Positions 6,525 through 13,489 of a stretch of 20,453 bases of DNA are shown here, one piece after another. The notes beneath the pieces are model-generated. The model saw only the letters and a list, made by a program, of their open reading frames with translations. It did not search any database and was not told where the DNA came from. Source of the DNA: a virus. The DNA is taken from the IMG/VR virus record IMGVR_UViG_3300047470_000320, positions 1 through 20,453 of that record; one strand, given 5' to 3'. Position numbers and translations under genes: made by a program. The stretch's first letter is position 1; every line of letters begins with the position of its first letter.

Positions 6525-8279
6525 TCAGTCCTGAGCTCCGCCGTTGGGCAGGTGCGGGCCGATGTAGCCGACGTGGATCAGCCCGGTCCGGCCGGACGTG
6601 TCGTCGAAGACGTACATGCGCGGCGCCGGAGGCCGGTTGCCGCCGACCCGGACGTGCTCGCCCATGAACACCATTCCGTGCTCCTCCACGTGGAAGGTCC
6701 GCATGGCCGCGTACTTCGGGTCGCGCTTCATCAGGGCCGCCTCCTTGGGGGCGTGCCACGACTCGGGGAAGATGGTGGTGGCCAGCTCCGACCGGAGGTA
6801 CGCCTGCATGTGCGGCAGCACCTCGGGCCCCTGGCTCTCCTTGACGTCGGCGTAGGCCTGGTAGACCTCCAGCGCGGTCCAGGTCCGGCGCACCCACGAC
6901 TTGGTCTTGGGGTGCCGGTCCAGCTTGTCCAGGTGCTCGATGACGTCGTCGAGGACCCGGACCTTCGGCAGCCGGTCGAAGGCGAACTGGAGCAGCTCCT
7001 CCCAGTTGTTCGGGCCGTCCTGCGCCTCCGGCACCGGCTCGTCGTAGGAACGGCCCGGAAACTCGGCCAGCTGGCGTCGCAGCCACGAGATCTCGGACGC
7101 CTGCCTCTCCGCCAGCGCATCCGACGCCTCCTGGGCCTGCCACGCCTCCTCTGCCTGCTGGCGGGCTTCGTGAGCTCCCCGCACCAGCGGGCTCTCCGTC
7201 AGCTTCCTCAGCCGCTGCTGGGTCTCCTCCTTCGCCGCGTACACCAGCCGGGCCGTCTCCCGCTCTTGCCGCAGGAGGTCCCTGGTCTCGGAGAGGACCG
7301 TCTCAAGCTCACGAACCCGCTCCTCTGCCGCCTGCTTCTCCAACAGGACTCGCTGGGGCGCCAGCTCGATCTCCGGCAGCACCCACGACTCGCCCAGGTC
7401 CTCCACGCCCCAACGGGCCCGGTCGCAGAAGTGCGGCTGCAGCGACGCGTAGCGGGCGACCGTCTCGGCCGTCTCCTTCAGCAGCTGCTCCATGTCCCCG
7501 CCGGACGGCCGCCGGACGGCGTAGTCGGCCAGCGACCACGCGTCCTGACGCGGCGTGGTCGGCAGGACCAGCGCGCCGCCCACCTTCAGCCTCAGCCTGC
7601 TGTCCGGCAGCACGCCCTCGGCGTTGACGATCTCGTCCTGGTCCCCGAAGACGCGGAACTCCAGCACCCTGCCCTGCAGGGACGGCGGAACCAGCGTCGA
7701 CACAGCCCCTTCCTTACAGCTCTGCGCCTGGTGCAGGGGCCGCGTGTCATGGGTGACGACGGTGATGTACCAGGGGCACTTCACCAGCTCCGAGAGGGCG
7801 TGCTGAAGGTGCTCGGCGTTGATGGCCTTGTTGGTGAAGCCGCTGTAGTCGAGCAGCGGCATGCGCCCGGTGACCCAGTCGTACGTGTGCCGGTCGCTGA
7901 GCATCTCCAGCGGAGACGGCCAGCTGGAGTTCCACGGCCCGTCGGCCTGGGCCGTGATGGTCCAGCCCATCTCCACGTCTATGTCGCGGGTCTCCAGGTC
8001 CTCCCTGGTGAGCTTCTTCTTCTCGACGAAGTTGGGGTCCGCCGTCAGCAGCAGCCGGGCCTTGACCCGGTGGCCGTCCTCGGTGCGCCAGGCGGCGTCG
8101 AAACCCCACCACCACGGCTCGCTGCTCGGAGTGAAGTCCCGCCAGTGCACGATCGACCCATCGCTCACAGCGTCCTGCAGGTGCTGGCGGATCACCTGCA
8201 GCGAGATGCTCTTGCGAACTCGGCCGTTGCTGTGCCAGACGTTGTCCGGCCAGGGCTGAAGCGCCTTCCTCTTGGCCAC
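6525..8279 (-). CDS. 584-aa protein of unknown function, isolated (moron-like)
   Basis: GTG 8279 is chosen because GGGAG lies 7 nt upstream. Upstream ATG/GTG codons at 8312 and 8333 lack an SD and fall inside a hairpin. Residues 1-300 are a Trp-rich alpha/beta region (EPWWWGFDAAW, GPWNSSWPSPLEM, YITVVTHDTRPL). About 303-408 is a strong Glu/Arg/Gln coiled coil. About 421-580 is a C-terminal domain ending in MYVFDDTSGRTGLIHVGYIG and PHLPN. That ending resembles a module I associate with C-termini of actinobacterial proteins of unknown function (inference). There is no Walker motif, no HxH or PD-ExK site that I can place, and no membrane segment. It is much larger than its upstream neighbours and is bounded by hairpins, as expected for an accessory cargo gene. 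Confidence 0.8.
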   Translation of the reverse strand: MAKRKALQPWPDNVWHSNGRVRKSISLQVIRQHLQDAVSDGSIVHWRDFTPSSEPWWWGFDAAWRTEDGHRVKARLLLTADPNFVEKKKLTREDLETRDIDVEMGWTITAQADGPWNSSWPSPLEMLSDRHTYDWVTGRMPLLDYSGFTNKAINAEHLQHALSELVKCPWYITVVTHDTRPLHQAQSCKEGAVSTLVPPSLQGRVLEFRVFGDQDEIVNAEGVLPDSRLRLKVGGALVLPTTPRQDAWSLADYAVRRPSGGDMEQLLKETAETVARYASLQPHFCDRARWGVEDLGESWVLPEIELAPQRVLLEKQAAEERVRELETVLSETRDLLRQERETARLVYAAKEETQQRLRKLTESPLVRGAHEARQQAEEAWQAQEASDALAERQASEISWLRRQLAEFPGRSYDEPVPEAQDGPNNWEELLQFAFDRLPKVRVLDDVIEHLDKLDRHPKTKSWVRRTWTALEVYQAYADVKESQGPEVLPHMQAYLRSELATTIFPESWHAPKEAALMKRDPKYAAMRTFHVEEHGMVFMGEHVRVGGNRPPAPRMYVFDDTSGRTGLIHVGYIGPHLPNGGAQD

Positions 8280-8296
8280 GTGCGTTCTCCCTTGCT

Positions 8297-8343
8297 CTGG
8301 CGGTGTTTGCATTGTGGTGGAGGGCACTGACAACCACCGCCAG
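8297..8343 (-). terminator. Long inverted repeat between dcd-like gene and 584-aa gene
   Basis: CTGGCGGTGTTTG (8297-8309) and CAACCACCGCCAG (8331-8343) pair over 13 positions with one mismatch and a 21-nt loop. The structure lies in the 95-bp gap downstream of the dCTP deaminase gene and just before the SD of the 584-aa gene. It is likely a terminator, or a leader structure for the 584-aa gene. No convincing promoter is visible in the gap. Confidence 0.5.
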
Positions 8344-8374
8344 ACCGAATAACTCAGGTGACGAGACGCAAAGA

Positions 8375-8920
8375 TCAGCGCATTTCGTAACGAGATTCGG
8401 TAGGGCCGTACTGGCCCTGGTAGTGGTTGCTCGCGCTCCCGTACGGCCGCTCAGGGACGGCCGCCATGGGGATCAGACACAGCTGGGCGATCGGCATCAG
8501 CCGCCGGAGCCGGATCGGCTTGCCCGACAGATTTGCGATCTCCAACGTGATCTGTCCGCTGAACCCCGGGTCGATGAAGCCCGCCGTCACGTGAACGGTC
8601 AGGCCCAACCGGCCCAGAGAACTCTTGCCTTCGACCCTCGCCGCCAGATCGGGCGGCAGGGTCACACGCTCCACGGTGCTGCCGAGGACGAAATCGCCCG
8701 GGTCCAGCAGCCAGCCGTCGTCGCCGATCTCGCTGAGCGTGGTGTGCCGGGCCGGGACGTTGGCGACGTCGATCTCGGCCCACTTCGGCCCGGCCAGCGT
8801 GCGCACGTACTGGTCGAGCAGCATGTCCACGGATGCGGGCTGCACCCGCTCCGGGTCGAACGGGGAGATGTCAAAATCTCCCGAGATGATGCGGTCTTTG
8901 ATCTGCCAGTCGGCGAGCAT
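8375..8920 (-). CDS. dcd: dCTP deaminase, bifunctional dCTP deaminase/dUTPase type
   Basis: This 181-aa enzyme should convert dCTP to dUTP, and probably on to dUMP, feeding thymidylate synthesis during replication. ATG 8920 gives the usual Dcd N-terminus (MLADWQIKDRIISGDFDISP); GTG 8941 would add seven unneeded residues. The key motif GKSSLGRLGL (99-108) is followed by HVTAGFIDPGFSGQITLE (110-127), which holds the catalytic Glu (E127). The C-terminal lid reads PYGS (159-162) and YQGQYGPT (167-174). The wording matches the bifunctional mycobacterial/archaeal-type enzymes more closely than the E. coli monofunctional form. It acts as a trimer in the cytoplasm (family knowledge). It ends a multi-gene transcript and is followed by an inverted repeat. 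Confidence 0.95.
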   Translation of the reverse strand: MLADWQIKDRIISGDFDISPFDPERVQPASVDMLLDQYVRTLAGPKWAEIDVANVPARHTTLSEIGDDGWLLDPGDFVLGSTVERVTLPPDLAARVEGKSSLGRLGLTVHVTAGFIDPGFSGQITLEIANLSGKPIRLRRLMPIAQLCLIPMAAVPERPYGSASNHYQGQYGPTESRYEMR

Positions 8921-8975
8921 GTGGTGGTCCCCTTTCTCCACCCCATGGGGTCGCCGACCAGCACCGTGACAGCTA

Positions 8976-9170
8976 CTACGCTGCCGCTTCGCTCACGAGC
9001 GCCGTCACCAGCATGTCGGCCAGGCGGGGCCGCTCGCGGACGACCGGCTTCGTGCAAGGCCACTTCGCCACCAGGATCTGGAAGTGCACGAGGTCGCCGT
9101 CGACTTCGGTCTCCAGGCTGAAGTGGACGATCCCGCAGCGCGAGCACACCTTGTCGATCGGGCTACCCAC
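8976..9170 (-). CDS. Small Cys-containing hypothetical protein (64 aa)
   Basis: GTG 9170 follows SD GGGAG by 6 nt and overlaps the end of the 51-aa membrane gene by 8 nt. Residues 9-12 are CSRC, followed by a strand-rich stretch (IVHFSLETEVDGDLVHFQI) and one more Cys (about 39). It may be a half zinc ribbon, but with three Cys and one His the metal site is uncertain. A helical tail follows. The function is not recognised. Confidence 0.66.
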   Translation of the reverse strand: MGSPIDKVCSRCGIVHFSLETEVDGDLVHFQILVAKWPCTKPVVRERPRLADMLVTALVSEAAA

Positions 9171-9318
9171 GGCGGTCTCCCGGGACGTTGCCCCAGGCCC
9201 AGAACCACACGGTGATCGCCGTGAGTGCCCCGACGAAGACGCCTGCGCCGGAGTCCTTCACGAAACAGGCGGCGCCGCCTGTGGTGAAACCGGCGGCCGC
9301 GCCGATGAGGGTACGCAT
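9163..9318 (-). CDS. Small one-helix membrane protein (51 aa), paralogue of the gene before it
   Basis: ATG 9318 shares one base with the stop of the 58-aa gene (TGATG). Hydrophobic residues occupy about 3-18 and 27-43 (GVFVGALTAITVWFWAWG), so there are one or two membrane passes. It aligns by eye with the 58-aa neighbour: MR--IGA-A at the start and VGA----I-VWF in the second segment. This suggests a tandem duplication. A holin-like or membrane-modifying role is possible but not shown. Confidence 0.66.
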   Translation of the reverse strand: MRTLIGAAAGFTTGGAACFVKDSGAGVFVGALTAITVWFWAWGNVPGDRRG

Positions 9319-9494
9319 CAGTCGTCCCACCCCAGCGCGAGGCAGAGGAGGTCCCATCCGGCGTCAACCAGGCGGAACCACACGGCGATGCCGAGTCCCG
9401 CGCCGACGACGTAGATGACCGTCGTACTCTGGCCGGTGTGGTGGGCGACGGCGGCGCCGAGGGCGGCGGCTATCGCTCCGATCGTGAACCTCAT
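9318..9494 (-). CDS. Small membrane protein (58 aa)
   Basis: ATG 9494 overlaps the upstream stop in ATGA, with AAGGA about 9 nt upstream. The sequence has a hydrophobic N-terminus (MRFTIGAIAAALGAAVAHH) and a second hydrophobic stretch (TVIYVVGAGLGIAVWF, about 25-40) followed by VDAGWDLLCLALGW. It resembles the 51-aa protein encoded directly downstream. Function is unknown; a membrane location is likely. Confidence 0.68.
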   Translation of the reverse strand: MRFTIGAIAAALGAAVAHHTGQSTTVIYVVGAGLGIAVWFRLVDAGWDLLCLALGWDD

Positions 9495-10084
9495 TCGGCC
9501 GGGTCCTTCTTCAGCCGGGAGGCCGGGTGCTCGGGGCAGTGCGGAAGGCCGTCCGCGTCCATCGTCCATCCCTCGGGGAGGATCGGCTTCAGCAGCGTGG
9601 TCGTCTCGCAGCGGGAGCAGCCGATACGCGGGCCATTCTCCAGTGCGGAGCGCGGCCGCAGAATGGGGGCCGGGCGCCGGGAGCGGTTGACCTCGGCATG
9701 CATGGCGAGCAGTTCGCTCGTCCAGGTGGCCGTGATGTCCCGCAGGTAGTCCATGAGGAGCTGGATGGTGTTCCGGCGAACGCGTGCCGGAACCCACGTG
9801 AACCAGCGGCCCATCCCGTCATACAGGGCCTCCAGCATCCGGTCGGCGTACCAGCGCATCTGCCGTTCGCGCGCGGTCTTGAGCTGCTGCATGTCCTCTT
9901 CGTGCAGGACCGGTATGGAGATCCGGCGCGCGGCGAGGGCGGCGGTGACGGCGACGATGTCGTCCTCGGTCAGTCCGTTGAAGGACTTCCTGACGACCTG
10001 GTCCTTGCCGGTGGAGTAGACGAGGGTGACCGTCGTGCCCCGCTCTTCGCGCGTACGGGCACTGGTGATGATGGTGTCGCTCAT
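9491..10084 (-). CDS. Hypothetical 197-aa protein with C-terminal Cys cluster
   Basis: ATG 10084 overlaps the stop of the 182-aa gene (ATGA), so it is coupled. Residues 15-40 look beta-rich. Residues 40-135 are helical (LTEDDIVAVTAALAARRI, then RQMRWYADRMLEALYDGMGRWF). The C-terminus has CSRC (156-159) and, after PEGWTMDADGLPH, C183 with H182/H186, a plausible zinc-binding tail. The longer minus-strand frame up to 10501 is a shadow of the neighbouring gene. I recognise no family. Confidence 0.75.
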   Translation of the reverse strand: MSDTIITSARTREERGTTVTLVYSTGKDQVVRKSFNGLTEDDIVAVTAALAARRISIPVLHEEDMQQLKTARERQMRWYADRMLEALYDGMGRWFTWVPARVRRNTIQLLMDYLRDITATWTSELLAMHAEVNRSRRPAPILRPRSALENGPRIGCSRCETTTLLKPILPEGWTMDADGLPHCPEHPASRLKKDPAE

Positions 10085-10629
10085 GCTGCCTTGACCCCCA
10101 TGGCGGTGGTGGTGTGGAGAGTGGTGAGGTTGTTCCGGGCGGCCTGCTGACGCTGGACGGTGTTGACGACGGTCTCCCACGCCATCCCGCAGAACCGGCC
10201 CAGCATCCGCTCGATGTTGTGGACGGCCTCGGGATCGACGCGGACCTTGCGCGAGGTGGCCTCCATCAGCATCTTGGCCATCTGCTCCGTACGGTCTCCG
10301 CTGGTACCCAGGTTGAGGATGTCCAGCGGGAAGTCCTTGTTCTCGTACAGGAACAGCTCCGCGTGGCGGGAGTTCTTGGGGCGGATGCCCTTCTCGGTGC
10401 CGATCTTGCGCTGGGTGCGGCGGTAGTCGAGGTAGTTGCCGACCAGCGACACGAACGGCTGGGGGACGCCCAGGAGTTGCGCCGTCTGCGGGTGTATCCA
10501 CTGCCAGCGCGGGCGTGACCGCGTGGTGATGTCGTCGATCGCGGTGACGGCGACCAGGCGGTGAGCCTTCTTCTCAGGGAGGTCCAGGTTGTCGCGGACC
10601 GCGTACAGGTGCGGATGTGCTGCGGGCAT
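10081..10629 (-). CDS. Hypothetical 182-aa protein
   Basis: ATG 10629 has a modest purine-rich SD (AGCAGGG) upstream. It is a basic, soluble protein with an aromatic/Arg-rich middle (FVSLVGNYLDYRRTQRKIG, about 60-78) and a helical C-terminal half (QMAKMLMEATSRKVRV, then IERMLGRFCGMAWETVV). It shares a transcript with the HTH-like 90-aa gene upstream and the 197-aa gene downstream. A nucleic-acid-binding role would fit the charge but is not established. Confidence 0.74.
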   Translation of the reverse strand: MPAAHPHLYAVRDNLDLPEKKAHRLVAVTAIDDITTRSRPRWQWIHPQTAQLLGVPQPFVSLVGNYLDYRRTQRKIGTEKGIRPKNSRHAELFLYENKDFPLDILNLGTSGDRTEQMAKMLMEATSRKVRVDPEAVHNIERMLGRFCGMAWETVVNTVQRQQAARNNLTTLHTTTAMGVKAA

Positions 10630-10654
10630 GACGGGTTGCCCTGCTTTCTGGAGT

Positions 10655-10927
10655 TCAGTGAGCGGTGACTGCCAGCAGACGGCGGCAGAAGAACACGGAG
10701 GCCATCGTGAAAGACGGCCCGCCGTTGACCAGGACCAGCGGCCCGAACAGCCCGCGAGAGGCGTTCAGCTGCGACCGCTCCACCAGTTCATCCAGCCCTG
10801 CCTGAGTCAGCCCCAGCCACTCGCGCGCGAGCTCCGGGGTGAACGTGTAATCGCCGACCTCGTGCTTCTGGAGGTTCTCGGCGGAGATGCGCGGCCTCGA
10901 CGGCATGACGCGCGTGGATTCAGGCAT
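10655..10927 (-). CDS. Small putative helix-turn-helix protein (90 aa)
   Basis: ATG 10927 has the SD CAGGAGA in the shared CCGCCAGGAG leader. After a basic N-terminus, residues 28-52 (TFTPELAREWLGLTQAGLDE, then LVERSQL) look like the helix-turn-helix of excisionase/MerR-type domains. A strand-rich stretch (GPLVLVNGGPSF, 62-73) and ASVFF could form the wing. It is first in its transcript, behind an unusual promoter region with direct repeats, so it could be a regulator. The domain call is by eye. Confidence 0.6.
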   Translation of the reverse strand: MPESTRVMPSRPRISAENLQKHEVGDYTFTPELAREWLGLTQAGLDELVERSQLNASRGLFGPLVLVNGGPSFTMASVFFCRRLLAVTAH

Positions 10928-10995
10928 GAAGGATCTCCTGGCGGATGGAGATTGAAGAATCTTGATCTTGCAGTCTGGCGGGATCTGCGCGCATC

Positions 10996-11049
10996 ACTCT
11001 ACACGTCCTTCACACTCAGACCAGGCATATGCAAGAAACTGACACTCAG
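10996..11049 (-). promoter_or_regulatory. Promoter region with 30-bp-spaced direct repeats
   Basis: A TAGAGT -10 box lies at 11001-10996 (minus). The -35 position is poor. CTGAGTGT (minus) occurs at 11019-11012 and again at 11049-11042, exactly 30 bp apart, flanking the palindrome GCATATGC (11025-11032). It fits a regulator-dependent promoter for the 10927 to 8375 transcript. The rest of the 197-bp gap (10928-11124) holds no gene. Confidence 0.5.
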
Positions 11050-11085
11050 TGACTTTCGCTGGCCAGAGCCGGACATGACGGAAGC

Positions 11086-11110
11086 CCCGCCCCCTTGAAC
11101 AAGGGGCGGG
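11086..11110 (-). terminator. GC-rich terminator hairpin
   Basis: CCCG (11086-11089) plus CCCCTT (11091-11096) pair with AAGGGGCGGG (11101-11110) around a GAAC loop, with one bulged C at 11090. It sits 15 nt after the stop of the 154-aa gene and before the direct-repeat promoter region. Confidence 0.7.
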
Positions 11111-11124
11111 ACTCCGATGACATC

Positions 11125-11589
11125 CTACGCGGCCTGCGCCATCTCCAGCGGCTTGAACTGGTTGCGGATCTTGCCTCGGTGGAGGTGGGCGATCTCACCA
11201 AGTCGGGTGACGTAGAAGGCACCCTGCGCCCGGCGGAGGAACACGGCGAGCCCCTTGCCGCTCATGGGCTCTTGCTCGTGGAACTTCCTGCCGTCGCCGG
11301 GCGCGGCCCAGTGCTTGTACAGCTCAGCCAGCTGGCGCATGTCCTGGCTGGGCGCCAGCGGCGTGTACTGGATGACGGTCCAGTCGTCGGCGGTGACGAC
11401 GAAGCCGCCGCCGGGCTGCTGGCTGACCTGCTGGTCGGTGTAGATCTCGGTGAGGACGTAGTTCGCCTGGGAGCCGTGGACGACGTCAGCCACCCGGGTG
11501 CGGTGGTTGACGCGGAGGTAGGCACCAGCGGTCGCGAGGGCGTACGACGGCGTCGCGAGGGCGCGCCGTCCGATCATGATGGCGGTCAT
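11125..11589 (-). CDS. Hypothetical 154-aa protein
   Basis: ATG 11589 follows SD AAGGAA by 5 nt, itself preceded by the conserved CTCGACCCGCCACG leader. The protein is soluble and mixed alpha/beta, with a strand-rich first half (AYLRVNHRTRVADVVHG, NYVLTEIYTDQQV, WTVIQYTPLAP) and a basic C-terminus (KIRNQFKPLEM). It is a single-gene unit: a weak hairpin at 11663-11678 lies upstream and a strong terminator downstream. I recognise no family. The 87-nt upstream gap has an AT-rich patch (11630-11640) that could be a promoter, but I cannot assign boxes. Confidence 0.73.
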   Translation of the reverse strand: MTAIMIGRRALATPSYALATAGAYLRVNHRTRVADVVHGSQANYVLTEIYTDQQVSQQPGGGFVVTADDWTVIQYTPLAPSQDMRQLAELYKHWAAPGDGRKFHEQEPMSGKGLAVFLRRAQGAFYVTRLGEIAHLHRGKIRNQFKPLEMAQAA

Positions 11590-11662
11590 GGTGGTTCCTT
11601 CGTGGCGGGTCGAGGAACTACTGATGGAGTTGTAAATAGGTGACGGAGCAGGGCAGTTGGCG

Positions 11663-11678
11663 GACCGCCCGGCCGGTC
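11663..11678 (-). terminator. Short hairpin overlapping the stop of the 169-aa gene
   Basis: GACCG (11663-11667) and CGGTC (11674-11678) form a 5-bp stem with a 6-nt loop, touching the stop codon at 11677-11679. It is a weak terminator candidate at the end of the 12812-11677 unit. Confidence 0.35.
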
Positions 11679-12186
11679 AGTTCGTGGTGACTGAGGCCTC
11701 GGCCTCCTTGTCCAGCCTGACCTCAGCGAGGTGCTGCAGCCGGTCTGTGGACGTGGGCAGGATGATCTCCCAGTCGGCGCCGGGCACCGTCGAGCGGATG
11801 CCTTGCCCCGGCCAGGGCTCGTGCCACTGGGTTCCCTCGGGCAACAGCGTGCCGAGGAGGGCGATGTCGTGGTGGATGCGCGCGCCGTGGCGGTCGGCGG
11901 CATCACCCGGCTTCAGGGAGTGCAGTGGCCCGTTGTCCCCGCCCGGCTCCCAGCCGGGTCCGTCGACCGACCACAGAGGCTTGTCGCCGTCGCCGAGGAT
12001 CTGCATCGGCTCGGCGCGCCCGGTGACGTCGTCGATGGTGATGAGCATGCGGCGGGCGCCGGGGTAGTGGAGCCAGAGGTGCTCGGCCATGCGCATGGCC
12101 AGGTCCTTGACGAGCCGGTCGGTGCCGATCCTGACACGGCCGTCGAGGGTCTTGGCGTACTGATCGCTCAGGCGGGTCCTGGTCAC
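11677..12186 (-). CDS. Hypothetical 169-aa protein
   Basis: GTG 12186 overlaps the stop of the 209-aa gene (GTGA). The N-terminal half is helical with RIGTDRLVKDLAMRMAEHLW. The middle is strand-rich (ARRMLITIDDVTG, about 45-57). Trp-rich turns follow (PLWSVDGPGWEPG, QWHEPWPGQG). The C-terminus is acidic and helical. There is no clear motif. The longer frame running upstream to 12768 is antisense-like shadow of the 209-aa gene. Confidence 0.73.
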   Translation of the reverse strand: MTRTRLSDQYAKTLDGRVRIGTDRLVKDLAMRMAEHLWLHYPGARRMLITIDDVTGRAEPMQILGDGDKPLWSVDGPGWEPGGDNGPLHSLKPGDAADRHGARIHHDIALLGTLLPEGTQWHEPWPGQGIRSTVPGADWEIILPTSTDRLQHLAEVRLDKEAEASVTTN

Positions 12187-12812
12187 CACCGGCTCCCGGG
12201 GATCTCGTCCAGGACCTTGCGCATGGAGTCGAGAGGGAGCATCACGTAGGGCTCGGGGTGAAAGCCGTCGCCCTCGTGGACGACGAACGGGCCACGGTCG
12301 GAGGCCCCGTGACCGGTGAGCAGGTAGCTCAGGGCGCCTGCCACGTCCAGGGGCGTGGCCTCCTTCTCCTCGTCGTCGGTCAGGGCCTCGGCCGTAGGTC
12401 GCAGTTCGCCCTGCAGGCTGGCGATGTACGACTTGGCAGCCTCCTGGGCGGCATTCCGGGTGCCGTCGGTTGCCTTCACGGCCTCGGTCAGGCCCTTCAT
12501 CTCGGGGCTTTGCCAGTTGGCCCAGGGGTCGATGTCCGTGCGGAACACCTTGTCCGGGTCTCCGTTGTCGAAGGTGTCGGTCGGGTCGCCGAGCGGGGAG
12601 ATGATCGCGCGGCCGAATCCGATCCCGGCGCCAACGACGTGGTCGGTCTGGCGCTTGGCGGTCGCCGCGATGCGCTCGGCCTCGGCGGCGAGCAGCTTGT
12701 CGGCGTAGGTGCGCAGGCGGTGGCCGAGGGGGCTGTTCCACAACTCCTCGTCGGTCATGTCGTCGCATGCGGCGGCGGCCGAGGCCTGGATCTCTTCACG
12801 GTTGATGGTCAA
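12183..12812 (-). CDS. Hypothetical 209-aa protein, TTG start
   Basis: The best start is TTG 12812, with SD AAGGAG 6 nt upstream; the next in-frame ATG (12758) has no SD. The protein is acidic and helical, with a clear helix at 30-60 (LRTYADKLLAAEAERIAATA). DNA-binding or enzyme motifs are not visible. It is the first gene behind promoter copy A, whose -10 box ends 31 nt upstream, giving a short leader of about 24 nt. It is coupled to the 169-aa gene. Rare TTG use at a promoter-proximal gene may limit its translation. Confidence 0.72.
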   Translation of the reverse strand: MTINREEIQASAAAACDDMTDEELWNSPLGHRLRTYADKLLAAEAERIAATAKRQTDHVVGAGIGFGRAIISPLGDPTDTFDNGDPDKVFRTDIDPWANWQSPEMKGLTEAVKATDGTRNAAQEAAKSYIASLQGELRPTAEALTDDEEKEATPLDVAGALSYLLTGHGASDRGPFVVHEGDGFHPEPYVMLPLDSMRKVLDEIPGSRW

Positions 12813-12842
12813 GACGTTCTCCTTCTCCTAGGCAGCGACCCC

Positions 12843-12871
12843 ACCCTAACGCATCCATAGATGCGTGTCTA
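12843..12871 (-). promoter_or_regulatory. Promoter copy A with embedded palindromic operator
   Basis: On the minus strand TAGACA (12871-12866) and TAGGGT (12848-12843) are separated by exactly 17 nt. The spacer carries the ACGCATC-N4-GATGCGT palindrome. It drives the 12812-11677 unit. The -35 box overlaps the stop of the upstream 195-aa gene. TAGGGT followed by GGGGT is shared with the other copies. Confidence 0.8.
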
Positions 12872-13456
12872 GGCGGCTGGGGTGATGCGTCCCGCCTCGC
12901 GCTCGTCGTGGGTCAGCGAGGTGTTGGAGCGTGGGCAGGGCTCCCCGGCCGGGGTGAGGTGGTTGCGCAATCGGCTTGAGGCGCCAGGCGAGACGGCCGT
13001 GCCGCACGCGACGCCGTCGCCGCCGGGGCAGCGGTACTGGATGGCGGGGCGGTCCCAGGGCTCCACGATGTCCTGCTGGCGCACCACACTGAGAAGCAGC
13101 GGCTCCTCGATCTCCTCCCGCAGGGCGGCCAGGGAGCCGATGGACTTCTCGGGGAAGCCGATCTCCTCGGCGCGCGAGCAAAGGGCGGTGAGCCCGGCGG
13201 CGATGTCGTCCTCGGTGAGGTCGAAGTAGGCGCCGGGGTTGGCGTGGACGACGAGCAGCCCCCGGCGAGTGCCGGTGTTCGGGTTGATCCTGCCGCCCCA
13301 GGTGGCGTCCTCGGGCGCCGGTGCGAAAGAGCGGTCGGCGCCCGCAACGGTCAGGTCCCACAGGCGCGTGTCCAGGAGCAGGCCGGGCCTGGCCTGCTGG
13401 TAGACGGCGGTCTTGACGCGATACAGGCGCGGCGGCCTGAGCTCGGTCCTGCGCAT
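12869..13456 (-). CDS. Hypothetical 195-aa protein with Cys-rich C-terminus
   Basis: ATG 13456 follows AGGAGG by 7 nt. The N-terminal half has a strand-rich stretch (RLYRVKTAVYQQARPGLLLD) and later GLLVVHANPGAYFDLTEDDI (66-85). A helical segment follows. The C-terminal 50 residues contain CPGGDGVACG and GEPCP, perhaps a loose zinc site with the nearby His. It lies alone between the altered promoter copy B and promoter copy A, so it is a single-gene unit. I recognise no family. Confidence 0.74.
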   Translation of the reverse strand: MRRTELRPPRLYRVKTAVYQQARPGLLLDTRLWDLTVAGADRSFAPAPEDATWGGRINPNTGTRRGLLVVHANPGAYFDLTEDDIAAGLTALCSRAEEIGFPEKSIGSLAALREEIEEPLLLSVVRQQDIVEPWDRPAIQYRCPGGDGVACGTAVSPGASSRLRNHLTPAGEPCPRSNTSLTHDEREAGRITPAA

Positions 13457-13489
13457 GGTGGAGCCTCCTGGGGGCGAGTGTGAACAACG

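Noticed and set aside
4627-6534. 635-aa open frame on the plus strand
   Set aside because: Antisense shadow of the 721-aa gene; low-information composition and no SD.
6552-8330. 592-aa open frame on the plus strand
   Set aside because: Antisense shadow of the 584-aa gene; no SD and composition typical of an antisense frame.
8940-8951. Palindrome ACCCCATGGGGT upstream of the dCTP deaminase gene
   Set aside because: It is short, overlaps the discarded GTG 8941 start region, and has no accompanying promoter or repeat elsewhere.
12884-12890. Extra GATGCGT half-operator near the end of the 195-aa gene, and others near 17642 and 18211
   Set aside because: Single 6-7 bp half-sites without the second half or promoter boxes are expected by chance in this sequence.
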